Shown one piece after another: positions 34,589 through 43,244 of a DNA stretch of 64,000 nt. Where the stretch lies: assembly GCA_019455245.1 (NCBI GenBank), contig JACFMR010000017.1, positions 32,384 to 96,383 of the forward strand, written 5' to 3'. The position numbers and the translations under genes were made by a program. The stretch is from Opitutaceae bacterium (lineage in GTDB: Bacteria; Verrucomicrobiota; Verrucomicrobiia; Opitutales; Opitutaceae). How positions within the stretch are numbered: position 1 is the stretch's first letter; the number at the start of each line of letters is the position of its first letter. Below the pieces are notes generated by a model. That model saw only the letters and a program-made list of their open reading frames with translations, searched no databases and was not told where the DNA came from.

Positions 34589-35087
34589 GGTTTTCCGGCG
34601 GCACCCGCACGAGCAGGCCCTGCCGGAGCACGTCCACGGAAATGACGATGCCACGCGGGTCGTCCGGATTGTCCACAAAACCTTCCAGCCCATGCAGCGC
34701 GCCACCGGAGACGCGAACCCGCCGGCCCTTCGTCAACAGCGGCATGAGCGAAAGCTGCAGGCCGGAGGCGACGATGGCTTTCACGTCTTCCAGCTGCCGC
34801 AGAAAGCGGGGCACATCGTCCACCGTGATGGCGCGGGCCAGGAGGTCCTGTTGATAGATGCGGCTTTTCAACTCGGCCGGTATACACGCAAACACGTAGC
34901 CGGGGAACAGCGGCTTGGTGAAGCGCTTGGTCTGCTGGTGATACTGCCGGACACTCTCGATCAGTGCGAGGTAGTGTTCAAAGCCCTCGGCGCGCATGAG
35001 CGCGGCGAATTTCTTTTCGCAGCGGGGCTTGGTGTGGCAGACGAGCCAGAGGTGGTTGGGGGAATCGGGAGCGATGTCGTTGCTCAC
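34572..35087 (-). CDS. NusG-family transcription factor (specialised paralogue)
   Basis: 171 residues from a GTG at 35087 that overlaps the aroQ stop (GTGA). The NGN domain begins HLWLVCHTKPRCEKKFAALM and contains QQTKRFTKPLFPGYVFACIP. A KOW motif follows in KGRRVRVSGGALHGLEGFVDN (about 119-139). It lacks the acidic insert of housekeeping NusG and does not lie in the secE-rplK context, so it looks like a RfaH/LoaP/UpxY-type paralogue that modifies elongation at selected operons. Its targets are unknown. A 14-base tandem duplication covers the stop codon. Confidence 0.85.
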   Translation of the reverse strand: MSNDIAPDSPNHLWLVCHTKPRCEKKFAALMRAEGFEHYLALIESVRQYHQQTKRFTKPLFPGYVFACIPAELKSRIYQQDLLARAITVDDVPRFLRQLEDVKAIVASGLQLSLMPLLTKGRRVRVSGGALHGLEGFVDNPDDPRGIVISVDVLRQGLLVRVPPENLTALP

Positions 35088-35518
35088 AGGTATTGGCCGA
35101 TGCGTTCCAAGGCCTCGACGTAGCCGGGGAAGCCCCGGCCTGAGATCATGGCGCGGCAGGCGCCGGCGGTCATCGAGTGATGGCGGAATTTCTCGCGCTT
35201 TTTGATGTTGGAAATGTGGACCTCGATGGCGGGCTTGCCGGAGGCGGAGAGGGCGTCGCGCAGCGCGATGCTGGTGTGCGAGTAGGCGCCGAAGTTGACG
35301 ATGAAGGCGTCGATGCCGCGGTCGGTCAGCGCGTGGATCCGGTCGATCAGCGCGCCCTCATGGGCCGACTGGAAAAACGTCACCCCGTAGCCCAGCCGCC
35401 GGGCCTCGCGCCGGATCAGCTGCTCGAGGTCCTTGAGCGTGGCGTGACCGTAGACGTCGGGCTCACGCTTGCCCAGGCGATCGAGGTTGGGGCCGTGGAG
35501 GATGGCGATTTTTTTCAT
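35084..35518 (-). CDS. aroQ: 3-dehydroquinate dehydratase, type II
   Basis: 144 residues, type II size. It starts MKKIAILHGPNLDRLGKREP with the catalytic-loop pattern GPNL..LG.REP..YG. FFQSAHEGALIDRIHAL, FIVNFGAYSHTSIALRDAL and AIEVHISNIKKREKFRHHS are the classical substrate-binding segments. It catalyses the third step of the shikimate pathway. It is translationally coupled to the NusG paralogue gene by a 4-base overlap, which is an unusual neighbour. Confidence 0.96.
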   Translation of the reverse strand: MKKIAILHGPNLDRLGKREPDVYGHATLKDLEQLIRREARRLGYGVTFFQSAHEGALIDRIHALTDRGIDAFIVNFGAYSHTSIALRDALSASGKPAIEVHISNIKKREKFRHHSMTAGACRAMISGRGFPGYVEALERIGQYL

Positions 35519-35590
35519 GAGCAGGGCAACACGTCACACACGAAAACCCGCGAAGGGGAAGCCTCTTTTGCGCGGCGCCGTGGTTTGGTT

Positions 35591-36343
35591 TCAGAGGGGA
35601 TTGTCCGTGGCGATGAATTCCCACGGCAGACCGAACTTTGCGGCCAGCTCGGCGGCGAGGGCCTGCACCGCGTGCACCTCGGTTGCGTAGTGGCCGCAGA
35701 GGTAGAGGTTGAGGCCGGTTTCCTGGGCGAGGTTGAAATGCTCCTCACGCAGCTCGCCCGTCACCAGTGTGGTGACGCCGGAGCCGGTCAATTCGCGCAG
35801 GGCGCTGTTGCCGCTGCCGCTGCAGAGGGCGATCTCGCCGGGCCGGTCCGGACCGTATTCGATGGCAATGACCCGGGTGTAATGGCTTTCGAGCCGGCGG
35901 CGCAGTGCGGCGCGAGATTCGCTGGAGGCGCAGATCACGCCGATGTCGCCGCCGGGGTTGGGCATGAAGCCGCGGACGGGATTCAGTTCCAGCTGGCGGG
36001 CGAGCAGGGCGTTGTTGCCGATTTCCGGGTGCGCATCAAGCGGCAGGTGGCTCGAATAGAGGGCGCAATTGCCCCGGATCAGGGTGGCCACGCGGTCGTA
36101 GGCCGGGCCGGTGAGCGGCCGAGGCATGTCCCAATACATGCCGTGGTGCACGATGAGAAAATCGATGCCGGCGGCCACGGCCTGACGAAAGGGCAGCACA
36201 CCGGCGTCGACGGCGGCACCGATGCGGGTCACGCGCCCGTCGTTGGCGAGTTGCAGGCCGTTGCAGGCGCCGGGCGCGTCCTCAAAGGCGCTCCGCCGGG
36301 TGCGCTCGTCGCAGTGGGAGACAAGGTCGGATAATACGGGCAT
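35591..36343 (-). CDS. NIF3/DUF34-family metal-binding protein
   Basis: 250 residues from ATG 36343. Family hallmarks: NGLQLANDGRVTRIGAAVDA, DFLIVHHGMYW with the two metal-binding histidines (66-67), ALYSSHLPLDAHPEIGNN, and near the end LVTGELREEHFNLAQETG with NLYLCGHYATE supplying the last His and Glu. NIF3-like proteins bind a dinuclear metal centre and have been linked to GTP cyclohydrolase-like or repair functions, none proven here. It lies 72 bases from aroQ on the same strand. Confidence 0.88.
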   Translation of the reverse strand: MPVLSDLVSHCDERTRRSAFEDAPGACNGLQLANDGRVTRIGAAVDAGVLPFRQAVAAGIDFLIVHHGMYWDMPRPLTGPAYDRVATLIRGNCALYSSHLPLDAHPEIGNNALLARQLELNPVRGFMPNPGGDIGVICASSESRAALRRRLESHYTRVIAIEYGPDRPGEIALCSGSGNSALRELTGSGVTTLVTGELREEHFNLAQETGLNLYLCGHYATEVHAVQALAAELAAKFGLPWEFIATDNPL

Positions 36344-36415
36344 GCCGCAGGCTAGGCGACAAAGGGGCTGCGGTTCGAGGTGGATTTTTTGGCCGCCGGC
36401 TCTAAACACCAAAAC

Positions 36416-36889
36416 ATGAGCAAACCGGATTCCCCCGTGGAAATCATTGCCGAGGCCGCGTCGCACTTCGGTCGCCGGCCGTCGTGGGACGAGTATTTCA
36501 TGGCCACCGCGGTCCTGATCTCGACCCGCTCCAGTTGCGAACGGCTCAACGTGGGCTGCGTGATCGTGACCGGCGGCGCGCGCAAGAACCGGCTCGTGGC
36601 CGCGGGCTACAACGGCTTTCTGCCCGGAGCGCCGCATGCCTCGCATGTCCGCGACGGCCACGAACAGGCGACGGTCCATGCCGAACAAAACGCCGTGGCG
36701 GACGCCGCGCGCCGAGGCAGCTCGGTGGAGGGCTGCATCGCGTATGTGACGCATTATCCCTGCATCAACTGCGCCAAGATTCTGGCCTCGGCCGGCATCG
36801 CGGAGATCCGCTACCGGCTCGATTACAACAATGATCCGCTCGTGGCGCCGTTGCTGAACGACGCGGGCGTGCAGATCTTGCAACTCTGA
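36416..36889 (+). CDS. Deoxycytidylate deaminase family protein
   Basis: 157 residues from ATG 36416 (an earlier ATG at 36380 is possible but adds 12 untypical residues). The zinc deaminase motif is complete: His88-Ala-Glu90 in ATVHAEQNAVADAA and Pro115-Cys116-x2-Cys119 in HYPCINCAKIL. WDEYFMATAVLISTRSSCERLNVG and GYNGFLPGAPH are typical of dCMP deaminases (ComEB-like). It supplies dUMP for thymidylate synthesis. It is followed 6 bases later by yqgE. Confidence 0.92.
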   Translation: MSKPDSPVEIIAEAASHFGRRPSWDEYFMATAVLISTRSSCERLNVGCVIVTGGARKNRLVAAGYNGFLPGAPHASHVRDGHEQATVHAEQNAVADAARRGSSVEGCIAYVTHYPCINCAKILASAGIAEIRYRLDYNNDPLVAPLLNDAGVQILQL

Positions 36890-36895
36890 GAACCC

Positions 36896-37450
36896 ATGCG
36901 CGAACGCCGGGTAAAATCTCCCCGCCAGAGTGTCGCCGGCTCGCTGCTGCTGGCGCACCCCTCGTTGCACGAGGAGACCTTCCGGCACACGGTCATCCTC
37001 ATGTCGGCGCATGATCAGGAAGGTGCGCTGGGGGTGGTGTTTAACCGTCCGCTGGGCAAGCGGTTGGGGGAGTTGAACGGCGAATTTGCGCTCGGACCGC
37101 TGGCGCCCGTGCCGGTTTATCTGGGCGGGCCGGTGCAGCCCCAGCAGCTCATCCTGGCGGCGTGGGAAACCAAGGCCGACGGGTTCCGCCTGCATTTTGG
37201 CATCGAGCCGCTGCGCGCGATTGAATGCCTGGCCGAAGGCATGCAGGTGCGGGCCTTCATGGGCTATTCCGGCTGGTCTGCGGGTCAGCTCGACAACGAG
37301 TTGAAGCACAACACCTGGGTGATCTCCGCGATCCCCGAGGAATTGATCAGACTCGACCCGGACGAGGAGCTCTGGCGCCGGCTGCTCGGCGCGATGGGGG
37401 AGGAGTGGCGCCTATTGGCCGACGAGCCCGACGATCCCGCCCGCAACTGA
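36896..37450 (+). CDS. YqgE/AlgH family protein (UPF0301)
   Basis: 184 residues. The family pattern is clear: SVAGSLLLAHPSLHEETFRHTVILMS, GALGVVFNRPLGKRLGEL, VPVYLGGPVQPQQLIL, FMGYSGWSAGQLDNEL and NTWVISAIPEELI. The fold is known but the biochemical role is not; in some bacteria it neighbours the Holliday-junction resolvase gene yqgF, which is not seen here. It lies immediately downstream of the dCMP deaminase gene and may share its transcript. Confidence 0.95.
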   Translation: MRERRVKSPRQSVAGSLLLAHPSLHEETFRHTVILMSAHDQEGALGVVFNRPLGKRLGELNGEFALGPLAPVPVYLGGPVQPQQLILAAWETKADGFRLHFGIEPLRAIECLAEGMQVRAFMGYSGWSAGQLDNELKHNTWVISAIPEELIRLDPDEELWRRLLGAMGEEWRLLADEPDDPARN

Positions 37451-37471
37451 GCGATCGCGCCGACATTTCGG

Positions 37472-37500
37472 TTGACAGGGGTGGGGCCGCGCTCTGTTTT
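37472..37500 (+). promoter_or_regulatory. Promoter of the bL36-bL31 genes
   Basis: A perfect -35 TTGACA (37472-37477), a 17-base spacer and TGTTTT (37495-37500) as a weak -10. A start about seven bases on would be near 37507, only four bases from the ATG at 37511, again leaving almost no leader. The -10 match is poor (three of six). Confidence 0.5.
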
Positions 37501-37510
37501 CAGCCCTTTT

Positions 37511-37636
37511 ATGAAAGTTGTCTCCTCCATCAAATCCGCGAAGAAGCGTCACCCTGCCTGTCAGGTTGTCCGCCGCAAAGGCCGCATCTACGTGATCAAC
37601 AAGACCGAGCCGCGCTACAAGGCGCGCCAAGGCTAA
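37511..37636 (+). CDS. rpmJ: 50S ribosomal protein bL36, zinc-free (type B) form
   Basis: 41 residues: [20 protein letters not shown] then [21 protein letters not shown]. It matches the YkgO-type bL36 in length and in the ending; only one cysteine remains, so the Cys3-His zinc ribbon of the C+ form is absent. It is followed 16 bases later by the bL31 gene, which is also of the zinc-free type. A promoter lies directly in front, and a terminator follows the pair. Confidence 0.92.
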   Translation: MKVVSSIKSAKKRHPACQVVRRKGRIYVINKTEPRYKARQG

Positions 37637-37652
37637 TCAAGCACTTACCACC

Positions 37653-37901
37653 GTGAAAGCTGAAGGCCATCCCACTCTCAACAACGTCTGCTTCCTCGAC
37701 GTTGCCACCGGCAAGCGATTCCTCACCAAGTCCACGATGAAGTCCGCCCGCAAGGAGAAGATCGACGGCGAGGATTACTTTGTGGTCGTCCGCGACGTCA
37801 CGATGGACTCCCATCCCGCCTACACCGGCGAGAAGCGCCTGGTGGACACCGCCGGTCGCGTCGAGAAGTTCACCACCAAGTTCAAGCGCACCCGCCGTTG
37901 A
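37653..37901 (+). CDS. rpmE2: 50S ribosomal protein bL31, type B
   Basis: 82 residues from a GTG at 37653. MKAEGHPTLNNVCFLDVATG, then FLTKSTMKSARKEKIDGEDYF and HPAYTGEKRLVDTAGRVEKF are typical of type B bL31. The CxxC zinc-binding pairs of type A are missing. Such C-minus paralogues are classically expressed under zinc limitation, but here the pair sits in a housekeeping setting with an ordinary promoter, so it may be the only copy in the genome. Confidence 0.94.
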   Translation: MKAEGHPTLNNVCFLDVATGKRFLTKSTMKSARKEKIDGEDYFVVVRDVTMDSHPAYTGEKRLVDTAGRVEKFTTKFKRTRR

Positions 37902-37922
37902 GCGGAGTCCCGCCGCACTTTC

Positions 37923-37947
37923 AGGCCCGCTTTCGCGGGCCTTTTTT
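37923..37947 (+). terminator. Rho-independent terminator after rpmE2
   Basis: AGGCCCGC (37923-37930) and GCGGGCCT (37935-37942) form a perfect 8-bp stem with loop TTTC, followed by a T6 run to 37947. It closes the bL36-bL31 operon and separates it from the HAD phosphatase gene that starts at 37984. Confidence 0.92.
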
Positions 37948-37983
37948 GTTGCCGGCTGCCGGTGGTTGCCTCGTGTAAACGTC

Positions 37984-38631
37984 ATGTCCGGCCCCCATCT
38001 GCTTTTTCTCGATTGTGACAGCACGCTCAGCGCCATCGAAGGCGTGGACGAACTGGCGCGCCTGCGCGGTCCGGATTGCCTGGCCCGCGTTGAGGCCATG
38101 ACCAACGATGCGATGGAGGGCCGGTTGCCGGTCGAGGAAGTGTTCGGCCGCCGTTTGGATCTCATCCGGCCGACCCGCGCGGAAGTGGCGGAGATCGGTC
38201 GCCGCTATGTCGCGCAGGTCGAACCGACCGCGCAGACGGTGCTCGCACAACTGCAGGCGGCGGGGTGGGAGCCCCTGATTTTGAGCGGCGGTTTCCGGCC
38301 GGCGATCCAGCCGCTGGCCGACTTTTTCGGCGGCCTGCCCATCGAGGCGGTGGAACTGTATTTCAATGCCGACGGCACGTACCGGGATTTTGACCGTGAC
38401 TACCCCACGACGCGCAGCGGCGGCAAACCCGAGGTGATCTCCCGGCTGCAGCGCGAATTGCAACCGGAGCGCATGGTGATGGTGGGGGACGGGGCCAGCG
38501 ACCTGGAGGCCCAACCCGTGGTTGACCTGTTCGTGGGCTTCGGCCGATATGCCGCCAGACCCGCCGTCCGATCCGCGGCCAAGCACTTCATTCATTCTTT
38601 CCAAGAACTCCCCTCCTTGCTGCAGGCATGA
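37984..38631 (+). CDS. HAD-family phosphatase, phosphoserine phosphatase-like
   Basis: 215 residues from ATG 37984. Motif I is LDCDSTLSAIEG (Asp10 nucleophile, Asp12). Motif II is in LILSGGFRPAIQPLA (Ser-Gly-Gly as in SerB), motif III is a Lys in RSGGKPEVI, and motif IV is MVGDGASDLEA. The SGGF..AI..L pattern and the small cap point to SerB, which makes serine from phosphoserine, but other small-molecule phosphatases share it. The stop overlaps the next start (ATGA), coupling it to a sodium antiporter-like gene. Confidence 0.85.
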   Translation: MSGPHLLFLDCDSTLSAIEGVDELARLRGPDCLARVEAMTNDAMEGRLPVEEVFGRRLDLIRPTRAEVAEIGRRYVAQVEPTAQTVLAQLQAAGWEPLILSGGFRPAIQPLADFFGGLPIEAVELYFNADGTYRDFDRDYPTTRSGGKPEVISRLQRELQPERMVMVGDGASDLEAQPVVDLFVGFGRYAARPAVRSAAKHFIHSFQELPSLLQA

Positions 38632-40175
38632 AATCCCTCCTTTGCCTTTTTATCATATTCGCAAGCACCGCTTGGGTGCATGGCGCCCAGCCGCACAGCC
38701 CGTCGCTCAACAATCCGGAGGAGGCTTTCCCGACGCCCATTGAGATTTATGCCGTGGACGAGACCAACTCCACGCTGTGGGAAGTACTCAAGCATCGGGT
38801 GGAGGTCGAGCCGTTCAACCTGGTGGCGACGGTCATTTTCGTCCTGGCGGTGCTGCACACCTTCATGACCGCGAAGTTCCGGCACTGGGCGCATGTGCTG
38901 GAGCATCACCATGCCGAGAAGCTGCGCCGGCAGGGGCGGTACGTGGATTCCAACAATGATGGCGAGCCGGACGAGGTCAGTTTCTGGGGCAAGGTCCTGC
39001 ACATTTTTGGCGAGGTGGAAGCGGTGTTCGGCCTGTGGGTGGTACCGCTGATCGTGGCGATCACCTGGTCGGAGAGCTGGCTGACGGCGGAGGAGTATCT
39101 CAACTTCCACGTGAGCTACACCGAGCCGATCTTTGTCATTGTGATCATGGCGATCGCGGCGAGCCGGCCGGTGCTGCGTTTCGCGGAAAACGCGATGGCG
39201 CGGGTGGCGGCGCTGGGCGGCAGCACGCCGTTGGCCTGGTGGTTGTCGATTCTAACGATCGGGCCGGTGCTGGGCTCCTTCATCACCGAGCCGGCGGCCA
39301 TGACGATCTCGGCGCTGCTGTTGCTGGAAAACTTTTACCGCTACCAGCCCAGCGAGCGGCTGAAGTATGCCACGATCGGCCTGCTGTTCGTGAACGTCTC
39401 GGTGGGGGGCACGCTCACGCACTTTGCCGCGCCGCCGGTGCTGATGGTGGCGGGCACCTGGGGCTGGGATTTAACCCACATGATCACGCATTTCGGCTGG
39501 AAGGCGGTCGTGGGCATCGGGACGGCCAACGCGCTTTATTACTACGTGTTCCGGCGCGAATTCGACGCGCTTTCGAAACAGGCCAAACCCGCCGGGGAGG
39601 CCATGCTCTTCGGTGCACCGGTGGATGATCACCGCATGCGCATACCGGCGTGGGTGACGGCGTTTCATCTGCTGGCCCTGGCCTGGACGGTGTTCACGGC
39701 GCATTACACGGCGCTATACGTGGGCGGTTTCCTGATGTTTCTCGCGTTCACCCAGGCCACCGCGCAGTTCCAGTCGCCCATCCAGTTTCGCGGTCCGATC
39801 CTCGTGGGATTCTTCCTCGCGGGCCTGGTGATACATGGCAATCTGCAACAATGGTGGATCGAACCGGTGTTGCGCAGCCTCGACCGTCTGCCGCTCATGC
39901 TGGGCGCCACGGTGCTGACCGCGTTCAACGACAACGCGGCGATCACCTATCTGGCCTCACTCGTGCCCGGTTTTTCTGATGAATTGAAATATGCCGTGGT
40001 GGCCGGCGCGGTGGCGGGCGGCGGCCTCACCGTCATTGCCAACGCCCCGAATCCGGCCGGCCAGTCCATCCTGGCCCCGTCTTTTCAAAACGGGGTTTCG
40101 CCCGGCAAACTGTTGCTCGGGGCCTTTGCGCCCACGGTCATCATGGTGCTGGCGTTCCTGTTGCTGCCGTCGTGA
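38628..40175 (+). CDS. Putative Na+/H+ antiporter (NhaD-like, DUF1504 family)
   Basis: 515 residues. A signal-like N-terminus (MKSLLCLFIIFASTAWVHG) is followed by an acidic periplasmic segment and about 12 membrane spans. Family-like pieces are FITEPAAMTISALLLLENFY, VSVGGTLTHFAAPPVLMVAG, GATVLTAFNDNAAITYLASL and GGGLTVIANAPNPAGQSILA; the ThrAla/AsnAsp and AsnAlaProAsnPro stretches resemble IT-superfamily ion transporters. Its position 103 bases before an Mrp antiporter operon supports a sodium role. Direction and stoichiometry are inferred. Confidence 0.8.
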   Translation: MKSLLCLFIIFASTAWVHGAQPHSPSLNNPEEAFPTPIEIYAVDETNSTLWEVLKHRVEVEPFNLVATVIFVLAVLHTFMTAKFRHWAHVLEHHHAEKLRRQGRYVDSNNDGEPDEVSFWGKVLHIFGEVEAVFGLWVVPLIVAITWSESWLTAEEYLNFHVSYTEPIFVIVIMAIAASRPVLRFAENAMARVAALGGSTPLAWWLSILTIGPVLGSFITEPAAMTISALLLLENFYRYQPSERLKYATIGLLFVNVSVGGTLTHFAAPPVLMVAGTWGWDLTHMITHFGWKAVVGIGTANALYYYVFRREFDALSKQAKPAGEAMLFGAPVDDHRMRIPAWVTAFHLLALAWTVFTAHYTALYVGGFLMFLAFTQATAQFQSPIQFRGPILVGFFLAGLVIHGNLQQWWIEPVLRSLDRLPLMLGATVLTAFNDNAAITYLASLVPGFSDELKYAVVAGAVAGGGLTVIANAPNPAGQSILAPSFQNGVSPGKLLLGAFAPTVIMVLAFLLLPS

Positions 40176-40246
40176 CCACGATCGGCGGTAAATCGGCCGG
40201 TTCGGGTTGACAGGGAATTCACCCTACAAAATGTGACAGCGCGAAA

Positions 40247-40265
40247 CCGCCGGGAGGCGGCTTTT
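40247..40265 (+). terminator. Weak hairpin with T run between the two antiporter units
   Basis: CCGCC (40247-40251), loop GGGA, GGCGG (40256-40260), followed by CTTTT. A perfect -35-like TTGACA lies upstream at 40207-40212, but I find no convincing -10, so the hairpin may either end the NhaD-like transcript or sit in the leader of the mrp operon. Confidence 0.35.
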
Positions 40266-40278
40266 CGTCCTGCCACAG

Positions 40279-42699
40279 ATGCTTGCCCAACTGTTAGCCG
40301 CGATTTTCTTCCCCTTCCTGCTGCTGCCCTTGGTGGCCGCGGCCGGTCGGCGTTGGGGCCGTCACACGGGATGGCTGGCCTTGGTGGGGCCGCTCGTATC
40401 GTTCGCGCTTTTGTTGCAATTCGCGCTCGCGGCCGAGCCCGGCGACCGGACCGTGTTGTCCTTGAGCTGGATCCCGTCGCTGGGGCTGGACCTGACCTTT
40501 GTGATCGACGGCCTGGCGTTGTTCTTCGGCCTTGTGGTGAGCGGGGTGGGGGTGCTGGTCTTTTTTTACGCGGTCAATTACCTCGACGACCACTACTCGT
40601 TTCACGGCCGGTTTTATGCCAGTCTGCTGCTGTTCATGGGGGCCATGCTCGGCACGGTGTTCGCCGGCAATCTGCTCCTGCTTTTTGTGTTCTGGGAGCT
40701 CACCGGCATCGCGTCCTTTCTGCTGATCGGTTTTTTGCATGAGAAACCCGCGTCGCGGGACGGGGCGCGCATGGCTTTGCTGGTCACCGTGGGCACCGGG
40801 CTGGCGATGCTCGCCGGTATCGCGCTGCTCGGGCTCGCCGCCGGAACTTATGAGTTGGATGCGCTGTTGAACGGCGCGCTGCAGGGGGCATCGCCGACGG
40901 TGGTTGGCGCGGCCTTTGTGCTCATGGCCATCGGTGCGTTTGGCAAGTCGGCCCAGTTCCCGTTTCAGTTCTGGCTGCCCAATGCCATGGCCGCGCCCAC
41001 GCCGGTCAGCGCGTATCTGCACTCGGCCACGATGGTGAAGCTCGGCGTGTTTCTCGTCGCGCGGGTGTTCCCGGTTTTTCAAGGCGCCGACCTCTGGGCG
41101 CCGCTGCTGATCGGGGTGTGTTTCGGCACCATGCTGCTGGGCGCATGGCTCGGCCTGCAGTCACACGACCTCAAGGGCGTGCTGGCCTTCTCCACCGTCA
41201 GCCAGCTCGGATACCTGATGGGCGTTTACGGCCTCGGCGCCGCCGATGGCGTGCAGCACGACCTGATGCACATCAGCAGCCACGTGTTTTACAAGGGCTG
41301 CCTGTTCATGGTGGTGGGCATCGTCGATCATGCGACCGGCGAGCGCGACCTGCGGCGTTTGGGCGGACTGCGCCGCAACCTGCCGGTGCTGGCCGGCATC
41401 ACCCTGCTGGCCACCGCTTCGATGGCGGGCTTTCCCGGCACGCTCGGCTTCATCAGCAAGGAGACGGCCCTGACGCAGCTCTTCGCCTACGATGCGGCGG
41501 GTGGCACCATGGCGATGTATGCGCTGATCTGTTTCGTTGCCGCCTCGATTTTCAAGGTCGCCTATTCGGCGCGGATTTTCTGGGGCGTGTTCGGCGGGGC
41601 GCAACCGGAGGAGATCCGCGCGCATTTCCATGCGCCTGGTCGCGCCGTGCAACTGCCGCCGCTGCTGTTGGGCGCCGGGTGTCTGCTTTTCGGTTTGCTG
41701 CCGGGTTGGTATGGCTCCGCCCTGGGGCAGCTGGCGACACCCGGGCTGCATGCGCCGGGTGCGCCGGCTCTGAGCATCTGGCATGGTTTCAACCGCGAGT
41801 TTGCCTACAGCGCGTCCATCGTGGTCCTGGGGCTGGCGGTGTTTGCCGTCATGCAATCCACCCAATGGCGCTGGGCACGCATCCCGGCCTGGCTGCGCTT
41901 TGACCGCGGCTTTGAAGGCTTGGTGACGGCGTTGCCCGTCGGAGCGAAGAAACTGGGCGAATTGCTGAGGTTCGACCGTCAGTTCGACTATCTGGCGATT
42001 GTGCTGACCACCTTTGTGCTGCTGGTGGGCGGCTATTGGTGGAGCCAACGCGCGGCGTTGTGGCCCGGCTGGCCGGCGCTCGCGGACTTCAATCCGCTGC
42101 GCACCTTCGTGGTGGCGTTGGTGGCGGTGGCGGTGGCCATGATCATCGGGCTCCGGCGCTGGACCGCGCAACTCATCGCGTTGTCCATCGTGGGCTTCCT
42201 GGTCACGCTCTACTACGTGCTTTTCCGGGCGCCGGATCTCGCCATGACGCAGATCCTGGTCGAGTCGGCGACGTTGCTGCTGGTGCTCCTGCTGCTGGCC
42301 CGGTTTCCGCGCTCCAGTGAACTGAGCGAAATCGGGCGCACGTTTTCCGCCGGTCGCCAAGTGTTCAACGTGACGGTTTCCGTGGCGGTTGGGCTCATTG
42401 CCACGCTGGGTGCAGCGATGGTCATGGCCCGGCAGACGGCATCGCACGCCGGGGAATTTTACCTTGAGCAGACCGTGCCGCTCGCGCACGGCACCAACAC
42501 GGTCAACACCATCTTGGTCGATTTTCGCGGGTTTGACACGTTGATGGAGATTACCGTGCTGGTCATCGCCTGTCTGGGCGCGATCGGTCTGGTGATGCGG
42601 TACCGTCGCACGAAGGAAGAATATGCAGCCGGGGCCATGGGTCCGGCGGGCTACGGTCTCGGGCGCAAGTCCGCGAACAAGGGGAAGGGTGGGGCATGA
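40279..42699 (+). CDS. mnhA: Mrp/Mnh Na+/H+ antiporter subunit A
   Basis: 806 residues, the usual length of a full MrpA. The NuoL-like core carries SAQFPFQFWLPNAMAAPTPV, YLHSATMVKLGVFLVARV and the lysine-bearing spans of proton-pumping subunits. The C-terminal third (FAVIGLRRWTAQLIALSIVG, VTLYYVLFRAPDLAMTQILV, VNTILVDFRGFDTLMEITVL) is the MbhD/MbhE part fused in MrpA. It forms a multisubunit secondary antiporter with the following six genes; the first overlaps its stop by 4 bases. Confidence 0.95.
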   Translation: MLAQLLAAIFFPFLLLPLVAAAGRRWGRHTGWLALVGPLVSFALLLQFALAAEPGDRTVLSLSWIPSLGLDLTFVIDGLALFFGLVVSGVGVLVFFYAVNYLDDHYSFHGRFYASLLLFMGAMLGTVFAGNLLLLFVFWELTGIASFLLIGFLHEKPASRDGARMALLVTVGTGLAMLAGIALLGLAAGTYELDALLNGALQGASPTVVGAAFVLMAIGAFGKSAQFPFQFWLPNAMAAPTPVSAYLHSATMVKLGVFLVARVFPVFQGADLWAPLLIGVCFGTMLLGAWLGLQSHDLKGVLAFSTVSQLGYLMGVYGLGAADGVQHDLMHISSHVFYKGCLFMVVGIVDHATGERDLRRLGGLRRNLPVLAGITLLATASMAGFPGTLGFISKETALTQLFAYDAAGGTMAMYALICFVAASIFKVAYSARIFWGVFGGAQPEEIRAHFHAPGRAVQLPPLLLGAGCLLFGLLPGWYGSALGQLATPGLHAPGAPALSIWHGFNREFAYSASIVVLGLAVFAVMQSTQWRWARIPAWLRFDRGFEGLVTALPVGAKKLGELLRFDRQFDYLAIVLTTFVLLVGGYWWSQRAALWPGWPALADFNPLRTFVVALVAVAVAMIIGLRRWTAQLIALSIVGFLVTLYYVLFRAPDLAMTQILVESATLLLVLLLLARFPRSSELSEIGRTFSAGRQVFNVTVSVAVGLIATLGAAMVMARQTASHAGEFYLEQTVPLAHGTNTVNTILVDFRGFDTLMEITVLVIACLGAIGLVMRYRRTKEEYAAGAMGPAGYGLGRKSANKGKGGA

Positions 42700-43244
42700 A
42701 AACCGGCGGCTCGTTCATCCTGCGTGCGGTCGGCGCGTTTCTCTTTTTCATCATCAATGTCTTTGCGGTGTACCTGTTGCTGCGCGGACACAACGAGCCG
42801 GGCGGCGGTTTCATCGGCGGCCTGGGTTCGGCGCTGTCCATCATCCTGCTGAGCCTGGCCTTCGGGGTGGAGCGCACACAGCGGATCATGCGCGTGGATC
42901 CGGCGCGGCTCGCCGCCATCGGTTTGGTGGTGGCGTTGTTCACGGCGATGCTGCCGGTGCTTGTGGGCGAGCCGTTGTTGCGCCACTTCCATTGGGAGTT
43001 GAGGGACGTGCCGGGTCTGGGCACGCTAAAGTTCGGCACGCCGCTGCTGTTTGATGTCGGCGTGTTTCTCGTGGTGGTCGGCGTTTCCACCAAGATGATT
43101 TTTGTGCTGGCGCGTTCGATTTCCGGCATGACGGCACTGAGCGAGCGCGAGTGGCGGCGCTATGCCGCCGAGTTGGAGGAGCCCGTGGAACGTGAGCACA
43201 GCCGGCGCTCGGTACGCGAAACCCGCGAGGAGGACCGGCCATGA
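42696..43244 (+). CDS. mnhB: Mrp/Mnh antiporter subunit B
   Basis: 182 residues, about four membrane spans. LLRGHNEPGGGFIGGLGSA and the later GTLKFGTPLLFDVGVFLVVVG are the MrpB family signatures. A charged tail (EEPVEREHSRRSVRETREED) extends beyond the last span and is longer than in most MrpB. The gene starts inside the mnhA stop and overlaps mnhC by 4 bases. Confidence 0.94.
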   Translation: MKTGGSFILRAVGAFLFFIINVFAVYLLLRGHNEPGGGFIGGLGSALSIILLSLAFGVERTQRIMRVDPARLAAIGLVVALFTAMLPVLVGEPLLRHFHWELRDVPGLGTLKFGTPLLFDVGVFLVVVGVSTKMIFVLARSISGMTALSEREWRRYAAELEEPVEREHSRRSVRETREEDRP

